Shown here: piece by piece, positions 53,870-64,000 of the stretch
How positions within the stretch are numbered: position 1 is the first letter of the stretch
How the letters are laid out: every line of letters starts with the position of its first letter
Assembly (NCBI GenBank): GCA_035610835.1
Contig: CM069442.1
Location: 27,543,798-27,607,797 of the forward strand
Reading direction: 5' to 3'
From: Ophiura sarsii
Lineage: Eukaryota; Echinodermata; Ophiuroidea; Amphilepidida; Ophiuridae
Length of the DNA: 64,000 bases
Notes under the pieces: generated by a model
Told to the model about the DNA's origin: nothing
Seen by the model: the letters and a program-made list of their open reading frames with translations, nothing else
The model's database searches: none
Program-made: the position numbers and the translations under genes

Positions 53870-54120
53870 CAGGGGGGGGGGGGGGGGCAGCGCCATGCCC
53901 CCCCCCCCCCCCCCATTAAAAAAAGAGTTTTAAAAAAAAGGAGGAAGAGGAGAAGGAGGAAGAGGAGGAGAAGGAGGAAGAGGAGGAGAAGGAGGAAGAG
54001 GAGAAGGAGGAAGAGGAGAAGAAGGAGAGAGAGAAGGAGGTAGGGGAGGAGGAAGGGTAGGGACATATGCAGCGCAAATGGGGGGGGGGGGTTATGTGGT
54101 CACGTCCCCATAATAACATT
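53870..54120. repeat. G-run/C-run pair and GGAGGAAGA microsatellite
   Basis: A G run (53872-53887), then cagcgccatg, then a C run, then about 120 bp of GGAGGAAGAGGAGAA-type purine repeat. Confidence 0.93.
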
Positions 54121-54129
54121 ATATTGGCC

Positions 54130-54260
54130 CTCAGACTGCCAAATATTCTAAATATGTGGGGGACGTTAAAACATCATACTGGACCAAAGTTTTAATGCAA
54201 AAACCACACCAAAAATTCTAAATATTATGTGGGGGACGTTATTATCATACTGGAACATTA
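54130..54260. repeat. Diverged short duplication
   Basis: ttctaaatat..gtgggggacgtta and catactgga occur twice about 75 bp apart. Confidence 0.6.
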
Positions 54261-54668
54261 GTGTTAGAAATGCAATTTAAGTAAAAACAGTGATATCACA
54301 GTATTATTTGAAGATTTCAAATGCCTGCTTCTGCTCCCTCTAGTTATGCCCATGTATTGAAAATAATGATATTGTTATTGTGGAAATATTATGTGCTTTA
54401 GGCGACAAAAATAATCAATACCTTTTCTACGGGCATACAGACCTCTCAGATTGGCCTGGTCGGTCAGGCTTTTTTCTTCTTAGTTTCCATTCAAAACGAC
54501 CTTAAAATATCCCCAAAATATGTAAAAATGTTGCTGTCTTTTGACAAGTAAAATAAGTTTTTGGGGGTCAGTATTCATTTACACATACAAATTTGTTTCA
54601 ACAATTATCAAAAAAATGGGTCAGGCCCCTACAACATGGTTTCTTTTTTACATTGCCTGACATGTTAT

Positions 54669-54674
54669 TTTATT
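54669..54674 (-). promoter_or_regulatory. Candidate poly(A) signal of the lipase gene
   Basis: AATAAA on the minus strand, about 113 nt past the stop codon. It is the nearest canonical signal downstream, but use is not proven. Confidence 0.5.
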
Positions 54675-54786
54675 ATGACTATTCCAATATTATTGCAACC
54701 AAATATTTCTTGAACGTTTCGAAGGTCATATCAAAGATATGTGCCCTTCACTCGAATGCACTTTGACATAACCACCATGACCCGCA

Positions 54787-55017
54787 CTAAGCTGCTTTCA
54801 TCAATCTAATAATATCATTGTACATAATATGAGCTGCATCAATTGCCCAGATGAAATCCAAGTGTCCATACGTCTTGATTCTCTTGTTATAGACTAGATT
54901 CTTAATCTTGGGTATCATTCTGATAATGTCTTTGGGCGTGGCCAGGGTATCCCTGTCGCCCCAGAATAGGGCTGTTGGTACTTGCATGTCCTTCAAATGA
55001 TACAGCGGAGGTTTGAT
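54787..55017 (-). CDS. LIPA-like: Lipase exon 7: catalytic Asp and His, stop
   Basis: A 231-nt last exon from a tttcacag acceptor. It begins [15 protein letters not shown] and carries [13 protein letters not shown] (Asp419) and YGHLDFIW (His448). It ends in RLMKAA and TAG at 54789-54787. Confidence 0.95.
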   Translation of the reverse strand: MKPPLYHLKDMQVPTALFWGDRDTLATPKDIIRMIPKIKNLVYNKRIKTYGHLDFIWAIDAAHIMYNDIIRLMKAA

Positions 55018-55757
55018 CTGTGAAAGTTAAATGGAAGATAAGAAAATTGTCAATACATTTCTCATTTCTTAGAAACTATTCATTGAGAGAGCAATTTTTG
55101 ACTTGCTCAGACAACTGTTTCAAAAGACTTGCTCAAGTTATCCAAAAGATTTTCAAAAAGATGTATCCAAAAGACTTGGTCTGTCCGAAATTTCTTTCAG
55201 TCTAGTTCTTTAACTGACTTCATGGCAAAAATAGATAATGCAACGAGACATAAGGCTTGCTCCACCAAATGAAATGACAAACTCTTTGTCTATATACAAA
55301 AAAATAATTGTTTATGCCCCCCCCCCCCCTTGATCACAGGCATGAACCCCACCCCCATATTGAAGAACCTAGTTACGCTACTGCTTACCTGTCTATAATG
55401 TACGAGGTTTCCAAGGCAACCATAGTCATACTTAACAAATTCACCTGATTCCACCATCTGAAATATCAACAACAAAAATTATTTTAAAATACAAAGTGGA
55501 TTTAAAATACAATATTTATAAATCAACATGAAAATATTAAGATGTGATCTCTGCTTTTATATAGGGCTTACAATTGGTTTGCAAGCCAACTTATTTGCGA
55601 CCACTGAAATAAGAAGTCCAGAGCTACATACCTACATCTATAGTTTTCACAAATATTATCATTTTTCTCGAGAGGTATTGATTTCAACCACACAGAAGAT
55701 GGCATGGCATTACTTTTAACCCCACTATTTTATAATCACATCACTAGGCTGGGTGGG

Positions 55758-55788
<31 letters not shown>

Positions 55789-58700
55789 GGGGTCACCAGT
55801 GGGGAAAGTAAGGTCTTTATTTGGGGGGGCAAGAGGGGATATGCCTGTGATCAGGGAAATAACGACAAATGACTAGTTTTGGTTTAAATATACATGATTG
55901 CCATTTCATTTGGGCGAGGAAGTGGGGCATCAGGGGCAAGCCTTCTGACAGGGGATGCCCTTGCCCCATGCCCCCTCTGGTTATGTCCCTGGGGTCACAG
56001 ATACTTAAAGTAACTGAACTAAACATGTCATGCTGCTCTCTTTGGTATGGAGCATGAATTGGTTGTGTATTTATGACATTGGATTGTTAGGTTTGCCAAA
56101 ACAAATTTGAACATTGAAAAAATGTAATAATGATAGGCATCATGGCATATTGGGTTCAATTTTGACAGGTGGCAACGTGGGATGTATTTTAAACTATTTC
56201 TGTCAATCATGGGACACTTTTTTAGACACTCCCTGTATTCTATTTCTTTTCCTCTGGAAAACTTTGACAGCATTTAGGTACATGTATGTATCTTTTGTCT
56301 TTCTACACATGTGTGTATAATGCCAGCACTTCGGGAGAGTGTGTACCAGTGGCGGATCCAGGGGGGCCCCTCAGACACCCCTGTCCAAAAGAACGGTGCT
56401 GTGCACCGCTTAGATGGTACCAGCTCAATTTTATTTTGTTGGGCCCCCACCCCAAACTTGGCTGGATCCATGCCTGGTGTGTACGATCAGTGATGTCACT
56501 GTCTCATGGATGTAATATAGACTATATAGTTTATTCAGATCCAAATTATCTTTCGCAAACAATTTTATCATACACCAGTACAACCATGTTGCGAAAATCA
56601 TGCAGAGTGCGCCCTGTTACGTTATGTGAGCGTGATGCGCACCAACGCTCTTCTGTATTAATTTGCAGCTGTGAGTGTGAGGACGCTTGCTAAATTGGAA
56701 CTGACTGAACTAATTATTATGTCTACCAAATATATAGCATAAATTTACATTGCACAACACTTACTTGTCCCCAGTGGTCCATGTTCCATATAGATGTTCC
56801 CGCAGGCATATTGGACACATACACTGGTATACGTGAGGCGTTCATGTGCTCACAACTATACCCTCCAGCTAAGAATAATACACTCTGACAAAGTATGACC
56901 GTGTTATCGTTGTCGCAAATTGTGTTTGCCAACAAATCAAAGATCCGTCTATGAGGTAGAAACATGTAGTGGCCCAATTCCTCAAGTCTGTTCTGTGAAA
57001 GAGACAAAATAAAACAAACACATAATCTTACTAAAACCCTTTTGGATAAGTCTCAGTACCTATTTCTAGATATTGTCTTAACATAAATTCTTAAGGCTTT
57101 ACATTCAGAAAAAGAAAAATTCATTTATTTCAAATCTATTTCCAAGGAGAAAGAAATCCTGAGCCCCCATGTTTGCAGTGGCTTATTCAGAAACTTGAAG
57201 AGGCACTGAGTCGTGACACAGCGGGACAATCTTGTTTATATTGTTTTGTTTGTTGAGGTGGATATTTGTTTTTTGGTTGTTGTTGTTGGTGGTCTTTTTA
57301 TTTGGGGCTGGGGGTTCTTTTTAGAGAATGCAAAATTACTGATTTTCAATAACACTGTGGAAGGAAAGGATAGGGGTGGTCTTGGATCCCTCTTCAATGT
57401 GGGTTTAACTATACTGCACTTTGGAGACTCGGGATAGCTCCATAAATTTAAGTCAACAGGTAAAATATCCAGTTTGACTAGAACTAAAAACTGAGCTCTG
57501 CAGCTTAATACAGTTTGGTCCAATAGAGGCCTGTCTGTATTGGAGCTGGGAAGAGGCCCTTTTTAATTTCTAAGTTCACATTCAAGAAGTAAGTGAAAAA
57601 TATTTTACCACAATCCTTGTGTATGCCCCTGTGTCCGCCAACACTCGAACCAAGCTGGAAATATACTGCACTGTTGTGACCGGCCCAAGTGCAAAGAAGG
57701 TCTTCACTTTTTTGCCGAGTTCTTGATCTTGTGAAAATGCTGCAAAAGCAATGACGGTTCCTTGCGAGTGTCCCACATAGAATAACTGTTCTTCACCGGT
57801 GACATTCAGGACATAGTGGATCATGGCTGGTAGGTCATATTTAGCCATTTCATCCCAGCTGAAAGAGTAGGTTTTATGGAGTTACTACATTATAAAGGAT
57901 ATAAATAAAACGATTGTTTTTGTCTACACATAAAAGTTATACAATTATCACTGTGACATAAATTAACAGAGAGCACTAAATAACTAACAAAGAGCACTAC
58001 AAATCCAGGGAGGGGGCACTCAACTTATTTTTAGGGAGGGGTGGACGGAGTGGATTTTTGAAGGGTCTTTAGAGCTGATTTTCTCCAACAAGTAGGGTCT
58101 TTAGAACTGATTTTCCTTCTGGATTTGTTTAGTAAGAATGCCAATTTTTTCAAAAAATTGAGGTTTTAGGCTATATTAAAAAAAATCTTTTGTCTCAAAG
58201 CTCTTCAATTTTTCAAAACCTAAAGTTTTTTTAAAGTTTTTTTTAAAAATGTAAAATATTGAAATCCTTGTAAAAGTGACCTTTTGTATTTAAATTGATG
58301 TGATCAATGAAAATCTGAAAAATCTGTGAAACTTTGAGATTTTTTGTTGTTGAAAAAACCCAACAAATAATAATAAAAAAGGAGTTTTTCTAACGTGCAG
58401 AAATTAACTAATGTGCGCAGAGCTTTGAGACAAATGATTTGTTTAATATAGCCTTAGAACACAAATTTTCACAATTTTTAACTTTCAATAAAATGGGGTC
58501 TTAATAGCTGATGCAGGCTCAAAAGGGAACTTAAAGTGAGCAGAAAAGGGTGACAAGGGGAGTCTTCAAGGTTGCACATAGGCAATTATCGAAGCAGGCT
58601 GCCTTACCCATTTTTTCTAGTTCTTAGAAAACAACATAAGTATGACAAGTGAGTTAGGCAATTATCGAAGCAGGCTGACGATATGTTGAATAGCAACATG

Positions 58701-61700
58701 AATAGTGCAGGTGAATTCCAACAGGAGCAGCAACTGTTGGATAGAATTAGGTTGGGGATATACCTTTAAGTGAAATGTGGCTTGTTATATGCTGAGTACG
58801 AGTTAATATGACCCATTTTAAACAATTTTCATCATGAGTACAATCTGCCTAACTCACAATGCTGACTTAGGCAGAATTGCAATTGTGTATTTATCAACAC
58901 TTTTGATTGGTCAATGACTTAGGTATTATAACAGCATGTGCATAATGTAATGAAGTCATGATTTATGCAAAAAACTCAATTTCGCTGAAAAGTGAGTTAG
59001 GCAATTATTGAAATCAGGCTGACGATATACCCCTTTCCAATGTCAGTGCCCCCCTCCCCCCGGTTAAAAATCTGGCATAAAATACCCACAGATACAATAT
59101 GAAATGAAAAGGAACATGCATTTCACATTTACATAGAATGTACCACAAAATAGCCCTCTCTCATTTCACCCAAATGGTATAAATGTTTTATCCAATAATT
59201 AGTATAATCAGTGGGTCTATTTTCTAAAAAAAGAATTGCATCAAAAAATGCCACAAATGGTTTTGAAAATATCTAAATCAATGTGGAAATCGGTATCCCT
59301 GTGGATCACAATGTTTAATATGGTTGAGTCTTACGCTACATAATCAGCACCATCCTCTGAACTGTGGACCTTATTACCTCCAATGCCAAAACTCCCGAGA
59401 GTCATCCTTCAGGTAGGCATGTTTGAGACTGTAGGTGTTCCCACGATCATTCCCTAACCACACATCATAACCAGCGTCAGCTAGAATGAAACCAAGGCTC
59501 TGATTGGCTAAGTTGTCTACCCAGTTGGTGGATGCACCCAATAGTCCATGCTGTAACAAAACTGCTGGTCTTGCTCCTGTTTTAAATTAATTGTTTAAAT
59601 AGTTGTGAAATAAAGGTACAAAATTTGATTGCGATAAAATTATCCCTTTCATAAATTATCAGAAGCATCTAGGCCAGTAGCCCAGATTTTCAGGGTGGCA
59701 ATTTTGTTCAGAGCGTAGATTTATTTTGTCTTAAAAAGTAAACATTTGTCTACTTGCATGAATTGTCAGTAACATCTAGGCCAGTAACCAAGATTTTTCT
59801 ACAGAGTGGAGAAATGTTTGTCAAAATGTGGATTTGTTTTCTTCAAAAATGTAAATCATTTGCCAATAGGAGGGATGAATATGGACACTTCACAGAAGAC
59901 ATGCAGCGTGTTTTTACTGAAGAAAAAAAACAGGCATATGACTGCTAACGGATTAAAATCCCCCAGTAAAAACACACCACCACCGGCATTTGCCCGCTCA
60001 TACCGGTTTATTTCTCCTGGATTTTAGATGCCTTTTATCTTTCGAATCCAAGGATAATAGCGGTTGAAACCGGTTAGGAAAAGCAGTCTTTCGTCAGTAT
60101 AAACACGCACGGTTCCTGCTCAGCGCGTTTGCCGGTGGAAAAGCGGAAGTGGGCACACGATGCACGATCACCTGACAATTAAATGCAAACAGATGTGTAT
60201 GACCTTTCGCTGGCATTTATTATAATGAGGTCAGCGGCAGCCGGCAAGTTTGTTTATCGAACTGCAATAAAAACACGTCTCTCACACGAGCAACCGGCTT
60301 TTATCCTGCTTTTTATATGACGGGTAAAAGCCGGTTTGCTTAATAAAAACACGCTGATTGTCAGTAACATCTAGGCCAGTAATCAAGAATTTTCTTCAGA
60401 CTGGAGACATTTTTGTCAACATTTTGGGGTTTTTTTTCTTTAAAAAAGCGAATCATTTGCCAATAGGAGGAATAAATATGGAAAAATTGGAACTTCACAA
60501 AAGACATTCAACCTTCTTGGGAAAAAATGCATGAGAAACCTTGTTTTTTTCTTCAAAATGTATCGCAACACCTTTTTTTCAGGCAAATTTCATTTTGAAG
60601 CCCTAACTTATTGGCTACTGGAATGTCATTAGAAAAATAAAAAAGTGATATTTTCCTTTGATTTCTTACCTTTTATAGTATGTTTGTTACTAATACCATG
60701 TGGTATTCTCTGTAGTCCTAGTATAAATCCGTCTTCAGTTTTCACTTCATGATCTTCTACAGGATAACCCTTGCTACTAATCAGACCACTCTGTATAACA
60801 AAAAGTATGTTTGTATTACTATCATTAAAGTTTGATGATGTTAACATTTTGGATTTATAAAATGATTCCCCATTCTGGTATCGAATAGCGACCCTGTTCT
60901 ACGGGCCCGACCAACTCCTTTTTCTTTTGAATTTCAAAAAACAAACAATTTTTACAAAATTCTTTTTAAATTCTTTTTTTTAAATTATGAACAATTTTGT
61001 TGAATTTTGTTGTTGAATTTTATTTTTGAATTCTATTTTTTTGAAATTCACCTCCATTTTTGGAGAAAAAACGCCTGACCGACCGACCCTACCTGTAAAG
61101 AACGTTTGCCAGTAGCACCGGGGGAGGGGGATTTTAAATGGATTTTAAAATAATACCCATAACATCTATAAACAGTTGTTATTATGCGAAGGAATGTTTT
61201 CACACACCCTTCTTTCAAAATCTTGAAATTCCCATTCACATAAGGATTCCTCTTTTTTTTTCATCACAGACAAGTAATGAATTTGTTCACAATGACAACC
61301 TACAGGAATAACAACACTGAAGAAGAGGCCGAAATTGCCTTGCAAGCTGTGTAGAGTACTGCTTCATAACCGACTCAAAAGGTATACCGGTACATTTATT
61401 ACCAATCAGGCCCGTAAGAAGGGGGGCGATGGTGGTTGAAAATCTTCCCCGGAAAATTTGTACACAGATGAAAAAATTTCGCGCGCTACGCGCGCATTTG
61501 TCTTCCCAAAATGCAATATTCTTTGCTACAAGCTTGTTTAGAGCCAAAATGTACCTCGATCGTGCAAAAAATAGGTGCAAATTCGCGCATATTTGACTCA
61601 CAATCATTTTTTTTGGAAAACGCCACCCCCTTTGAAAAAAGTGTCTTATGTGCCTGCCAATATAAGAGTTCAATGTCATCCTATAGACATGTCACCTGTC

Positions 61701-63093
61701 ACAGCAGACGTGCAAACAAAAGCTTGCCTGTGCGGGCATGCAGGTGCATTGCCTGCCAGTTTGAAGGGGGTGTCCATTATAAACCATACACCATACCAAA
61801 ACATAATTTGTATACAACAACAGTCAATGCATGTTCCCTATGAATGGAATGGAACCGGGTACTTAACATGTTTGATCAACAGTGAGGTAAAATGGTCTAT
61901 ATATACACATGGACAAAAGTATCGCACCACTTTTTTTTCTTTGAAAAGTGCAAATGTGGCCTCGAATTTTGCCACCATGGTGTGATATTAAGGATCATTT
62001 GTTTGCGTAAGCTGTCCAACAAAATGTTGTGCAATAAAAGGGCCACATTTGAGTTTGTGACGTAATCGATGTAATGATTTTTTAAGGCCAAGGGGAAAAT
62101 GCATGTTTTTGTTCAAAAACATGCATGAAAACAGTTTGGGTATAACGCGATATTGAGAGGCCCGATGATTAATCTCTAAAGTTGTAATCTTTGGTAACAC
62201 AATTAAGTATTCCAAGGTCAAAGGTCATCTCGGGTCAAATTAAACCAAAAAACTCCCTTTTTCGTACGCCCAACGGTTATGGGGTCTAAGGTCAAAATAG
62301 GTCAAATTTTAAAGAAGTTCAAATGACAAAAGCAATATTGCGAAGGTGTTGACCTAGGTCAAATAAACAAAAACAAAATCAACGGTGACTAATATAATAA
62401 CTATTTTAAGTTTTTAAAGTCTATTCAATATCGCGTTATACCCAAACTTGTTTCATGAATGTTTCTGGACAAAATCATGCATTTTCCCCTTGGCCTTGAA
62501 AAAACATTACATCGATTACGTCACAAACTCAAATGTGGTCCTTTTATTGCACAACATTTTGTTGGACAGCTTACGCAAACAAATGATCCTTAATATCACA
62601 CCATGGTGGCAATTAAAATTCGAGGCCACATTTGCACTTTTCAAAGAAAAAAAAGTGGTGCGATACTTTTTTCCATGTGTATATATATATGCTGCTAACA
62701 AAAATATAATTAAAAACTTGTAATGCTTTTTAACAACTTCTGATGATTACATACATATATCACATTACTTACTGCATTATATCTGGTCTCCGGATCATAC
62801 TTGAGTCTCGACTCCAATTCCTCTATACTGTAAGGTAAAGTGCATAAACCACCTACATCGTGGCTAACAGATGGAAACTCAAGCAATTCTATTGGCGCAG
62901 ATTCCTTTTTCCTCCTGGGCACGTCATGCGAGGCACATATATCTTGTAATATGGTACTATTGCTTAAATCCCATTGATCTAAGTCTGTCAAAACTGTGGA
63001 GAGATGTACTAAAGAACTGGCTTTCAAAGTTAGTAGCAAACTTGCAATGAGTAATACCCCTACTATAAAACTCAAATAAATACCTGTAGACAT
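54787..63093 (-). CDS. LIPA-like: Acid lipase (LIPA/gastric lipase family), complete 7-exon gene
   Basis: The enzyme family hydrolyses cholesteryl esters and triglycerides in lysosomes or the gut lumen. The minus-strand exons are 63093-62773, 60790-60670, 59576-59378, 57858-57609, 56992-56765, 55457-55389 and 55017-54787. All junctions are GT-AG with matching phases, giving 472 codons and TAG. It has a hydrophobic N-terminal signal or anchor (residues 5-23), [31 protein letters not shown] (157-161), [20 protein letters not shown], nucleophile motif GHSQG (Ser245), PAGTS, catalytic Asp419 (GDRDTLATP) and His448 (YGHLDFIW). Human LIPA is 399 aa; the excess is an N-terminal stretch between the signal and the DPET motif that includes a basic RRKK cluster. 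Possible N-glycosylation sites include NST, NVT and NAS. Lysosomal versus secreted location, and acid versus neutral preference, cannot be read from sequence. The gene is convergent with TET and about 32 kb from it. Confidence 0.95.
55389..55457 (-). CDS. LIPA-like: Lipase exon 6 (23 codons)
   Basis: A 69-nt phase 0-0 exon (tatttcag acceptor, gtaagc donor) encoding [13 protein letters not shown] plus [10 protein letters not shown]. It matches the F..F-D-W/Y-G......N...Y segment of the family and joins two well-supported exons in frame. Confidence 0.9.
55458..56764 (-). other. Lipase intron 5 with G run and a ggcggatccagg repeat
   Basis: Contains a TG/G run (55758-55791). At 56344-56475 a repeat begins cagtggcggatccagggggg and ends aaacttggctggatcca, inverted ends typical of a common marine-animal repeat. 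Confidence 0.6.
56765..56992 (-). CDS. LIPA-like: Lipase exon 5: cap region, PAGTS motif
   Basis: A 228-nt phase 0-0 exon (tttcacag acceptor, gtaagt donor) encoding 76 residues. It begins [20 protein letters not shown] and ends [20 protein letters not shown]. This corresponds to the cap/lid domain with the conserved H-x-PAGTS..N..HW segment. Confidence 0.92.
56993..57608 (-). other. Lipase intron 4, 616 bp
   Basis: No repeat or gene recognised. Confidence 0.7.
57609..57858 (-). CDS. LIPA-like: Lipase exon 4: GHSQG nucleophile
   Basis: A 250-nt exon, phase 2 in and 0 out (donor gtaaaa). It encodes [20 protein letters not shown], the nucleophile elbow YVGHSQGT with Ser codon 57767-57765, and FFALGPV. 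The donor is weaker than the others but is required by the phase of exon 5. Confidence 0.94.
58163..58460. mobile_element. Foldback repeat in lipase intron 3
   Basis: ttaggctatattaaa..cttttgtctcaaagctct is mirrored by agagctttgagacaaatg..tttaatatagcctta. The arms are about 45 bp. Confidence 0.75.
58573..59035. repeat. gttaggcaattatcgaagcaggctg repeats
   Basis: Three copies near 58573, 58650 and 58990, with related inverted tgcctaactcac words. The rest of intron 3 shows nothing recognisable. Confidence 0.75.
59378..59576 (-). CDS. LIPA-like: Lipase exon 3: HGLLG oxyanion region
   Basis: A 199-nt exon, phase 1 in and 2 out. It encodes [35 protein letters not shown] and GNDRGNT, very close to vertebrate acid lipases. 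It contributes the oxyanion-hole region upstream of the nucleophile. Confidence 0.95.
59650..60490. repeat. Three diverged copies of a catctaggccagta repeat in lipase intron 2
   Basis: catctaggccagta..caagattttc and catttgccaataggagg..aatatgg recur starting near 59667, 59772 and 60368. The second and third are separated by the inserted element at 59905-60355. Confidence 0.82.
59905..60355. mobile_element. 451-bp DNA element with AGCGTGTTTTTA termini
   Basis: The left AGCGTGTTTTTACTG pairs with the right TAATAAAAACACGCT. Many accggt/gccggt words lie near the ends. No clear target duplication. Confidence 0.75.
60670..60790 (-). CDS. LIPA-like: Lipase exon 2
   Basis: A 121-nt exon (ttatacag acceptor, gtaaga donor), phase 0 in and 1 out. 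It encodes [20 protein letters not shown] and [12 protein letters not shown], the family's conserved Y/F-P-x-E-x-x-x-V-x-T-x-D-G-Y block. Confidence 0.94.
61665..61885. repeat. Dispersed repeat, opposite orientation to 19430-19700
   Basis: Shares atgtcacctgtcaca, caaacaaaagcttgc, ttgaagggggtgtc, ggaatggaaccgg and gttgatcaac with the TET-intron copy. Confidence 0.78.
61898..62692. mobile_element. Large foldback element, about 255-bp arms, in lipase intron 1
   Basis: The left arm from TATATACACATGGACAAAAG to CAGTTTGGGTATAACGCGAT is the near-perfect inverse of the right arm from ATCGCGTTATACCCAAACTT to CCATGTGTATATATA. The middle is about 250 bp. The same spurious frame appears in both arms in opposite directions. 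Confidence 0.92.
62773..63093 (-). CDS. LIPA-like: Lipase exon 1: signal/anchor and N-terminal extension
   Basis: The ATG is at 63093-63091 and the exon runs 107 codons to a gtaagt donor in phase 0. Residues 5-23 are strongly hydrophobic. A polar stretch follows, with NST (45-47) and P-R-R-K-K around residue 60. The exon ends with YDPETRYNA, which matches the start of the mature acid-lipase fold. Confidence 0.9.
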
Positions 63094-64000
63094 GATGTTT
63101 GTTTGTTAACTATAAGTATCCTTCACATTTTGTAACTTTGTTTAGTTACGACAATACTTCCATGGTTAATTATTTTTATCAGGTGATTCCTTATTAGTGA
63201 TTATAATTGATGGTAAACTGATAAGGATGGTCAAGCAAAGTCTTTGGTCTTAATGTTTGTATATGCACCAGGAAACATTGAACTTTGGTTGAGCTAGCTG
63301 CTGGTAATAATAAAGGATTATTGTAAACGTTGCTTTTTTTCGAGGGGAATTTTTTTTGTATGTTCTACAAATTTAAACAATTTCGCATTTGGACGGTTGG
63401 AATTTTGTATTGCTGAACATACAATATATATATTGTAAACACTGTGGGTTGGTAAACTGCTTTATATTATATAACAGTTTCCTGCTATCAGCAAAATTAC
63501 CAACACATTGCATGAGTCCCCTGCAGTGAGTTTATACACCACAACTGCTAGTTGATTCTTACAGGAAATGCACAGGGAGTACTGTAAATGTGGACATTTT
63601 CGCGCTACATTTATTTTTCGCGCCAAAATCAGCAAGCGCGGAAATAAAAATGTGCGAAAATATTAATTTTGTATGTAGGTCTATGTCAGGAAGCTCAAAA
63701 TCGAAAACATAAAAAACCAGCAAAATTGTTCAAATTGTGCAAAGCGTTAAAAATTCCATGAGCGAAAAATTCCATTTTTACATCCAAATGTACCATTATA
63801 CTGCATCCATGAATAAGTGTGCACCACTAATAGACGACTAAAATGGACATTTTCCATCTTTTTTATGTCTGTTGGGCTATTGTTCACATTTGCTCTTTAT
63901 ATAACAAGTTTTAACAACTTTATTTTTGCCCAAGCATAAAACGTGTATAGAGAGTAAAAATTAATGTAACACAAAAATGTCCACTTATATTAGTTTGAAT
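63094..64000 (-). promoter_or_regulatory. Lipase upstream region
   Basis: It should contain the 5' UTR and promoter. The DNA is AT-rich with no unambiguous TATA box or CpG island. A MITE-like repeat occupies about 63580-63783. Confidence 0.35.
63580..63783. mobile_element. MITE, TACTGTAAAAG family, upstream of the lipase gene
   Basis: Starts TACTGTAAATGTGG and ends ccatttttacat; the interior is the same as 1095-1321. It lies about 490 bp upstream of the lipase start codon. Confidence 0.75.

Noticed and set aside
53827..54119. Leu/Ser-rich frames
   Set aside because: Translations of a GGAGGAAGA microsatellite and C runs.
61897..62723. Similar frames in both arms of the intron 1 foldback
   Set aside because: Mirror copies produced by the inverted repeat; no known domain.

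Overview
The window looks like nuclear DNA of a marine invertebrate, probably a deuterostome such as an echinoderm or hemichordate, though the phylum is not fixed by what I can see. It is AT-rich and intron-rich, full of short inverted-repeat DNA transposons (MITEs), and has many long poly-C/poly-G runs. It carries two convergent protein-coding genes.

Plus strand, 9971-23034: the 3' eight exons of a TET methylcytosine dioxygenase. All splice phases agree, giving one open frame of 1726 codons plus stop. It holds the Cys-rich domain, the H-R-D iron motif, the distal iron-ligand His and 2-oxoglutarate-binding Arg, and a very long low-complexity insert. The N-terminus (and any CXXC domain) lies left of the window or in exons I could not recognise. 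Two in-frame protein minisatellites are striking: an RDPRDVS heptad array and a SIPRSD-type octad array.

Minus strand, 63093-54787: a complete seven-exon acid lipase of the LIPA/gastric lipase family (472 aa), with HGLLG, GHSQG, catalytic Asp and His. It has an N-terminal extension of about 70 residues relative to my recollection of human LIPA.

Between the genes (23-54.7 kb) lies transposon-dense DNA. It includes foldback elements, a LINE reverse-transcriptase fragment, a Tc1-type transposase fragment, and an 816-bp TTAA-flanked element whose empty site survives in a neighbouring duplicate. From 41567 to a 100-N gap at 50598 there is a tandem array of a 1440-bp unit plus a variable poly-C tract, in 6 full copies and a partial seventh. 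Each unit contains a 470-bp element with perfect terminal inverted repeats, and the array starts exactly at that element's end. This suggests expansion by recombination between two transposon copies.

The TET and lipase introns are also loaded with MITEs, palindromes and tRNA-derived SINE-like sequence. The two genes have no evident functional link: one acts on methylated DNA in the nucleus, the other on lipid esters in lysosomes or outside the cell.
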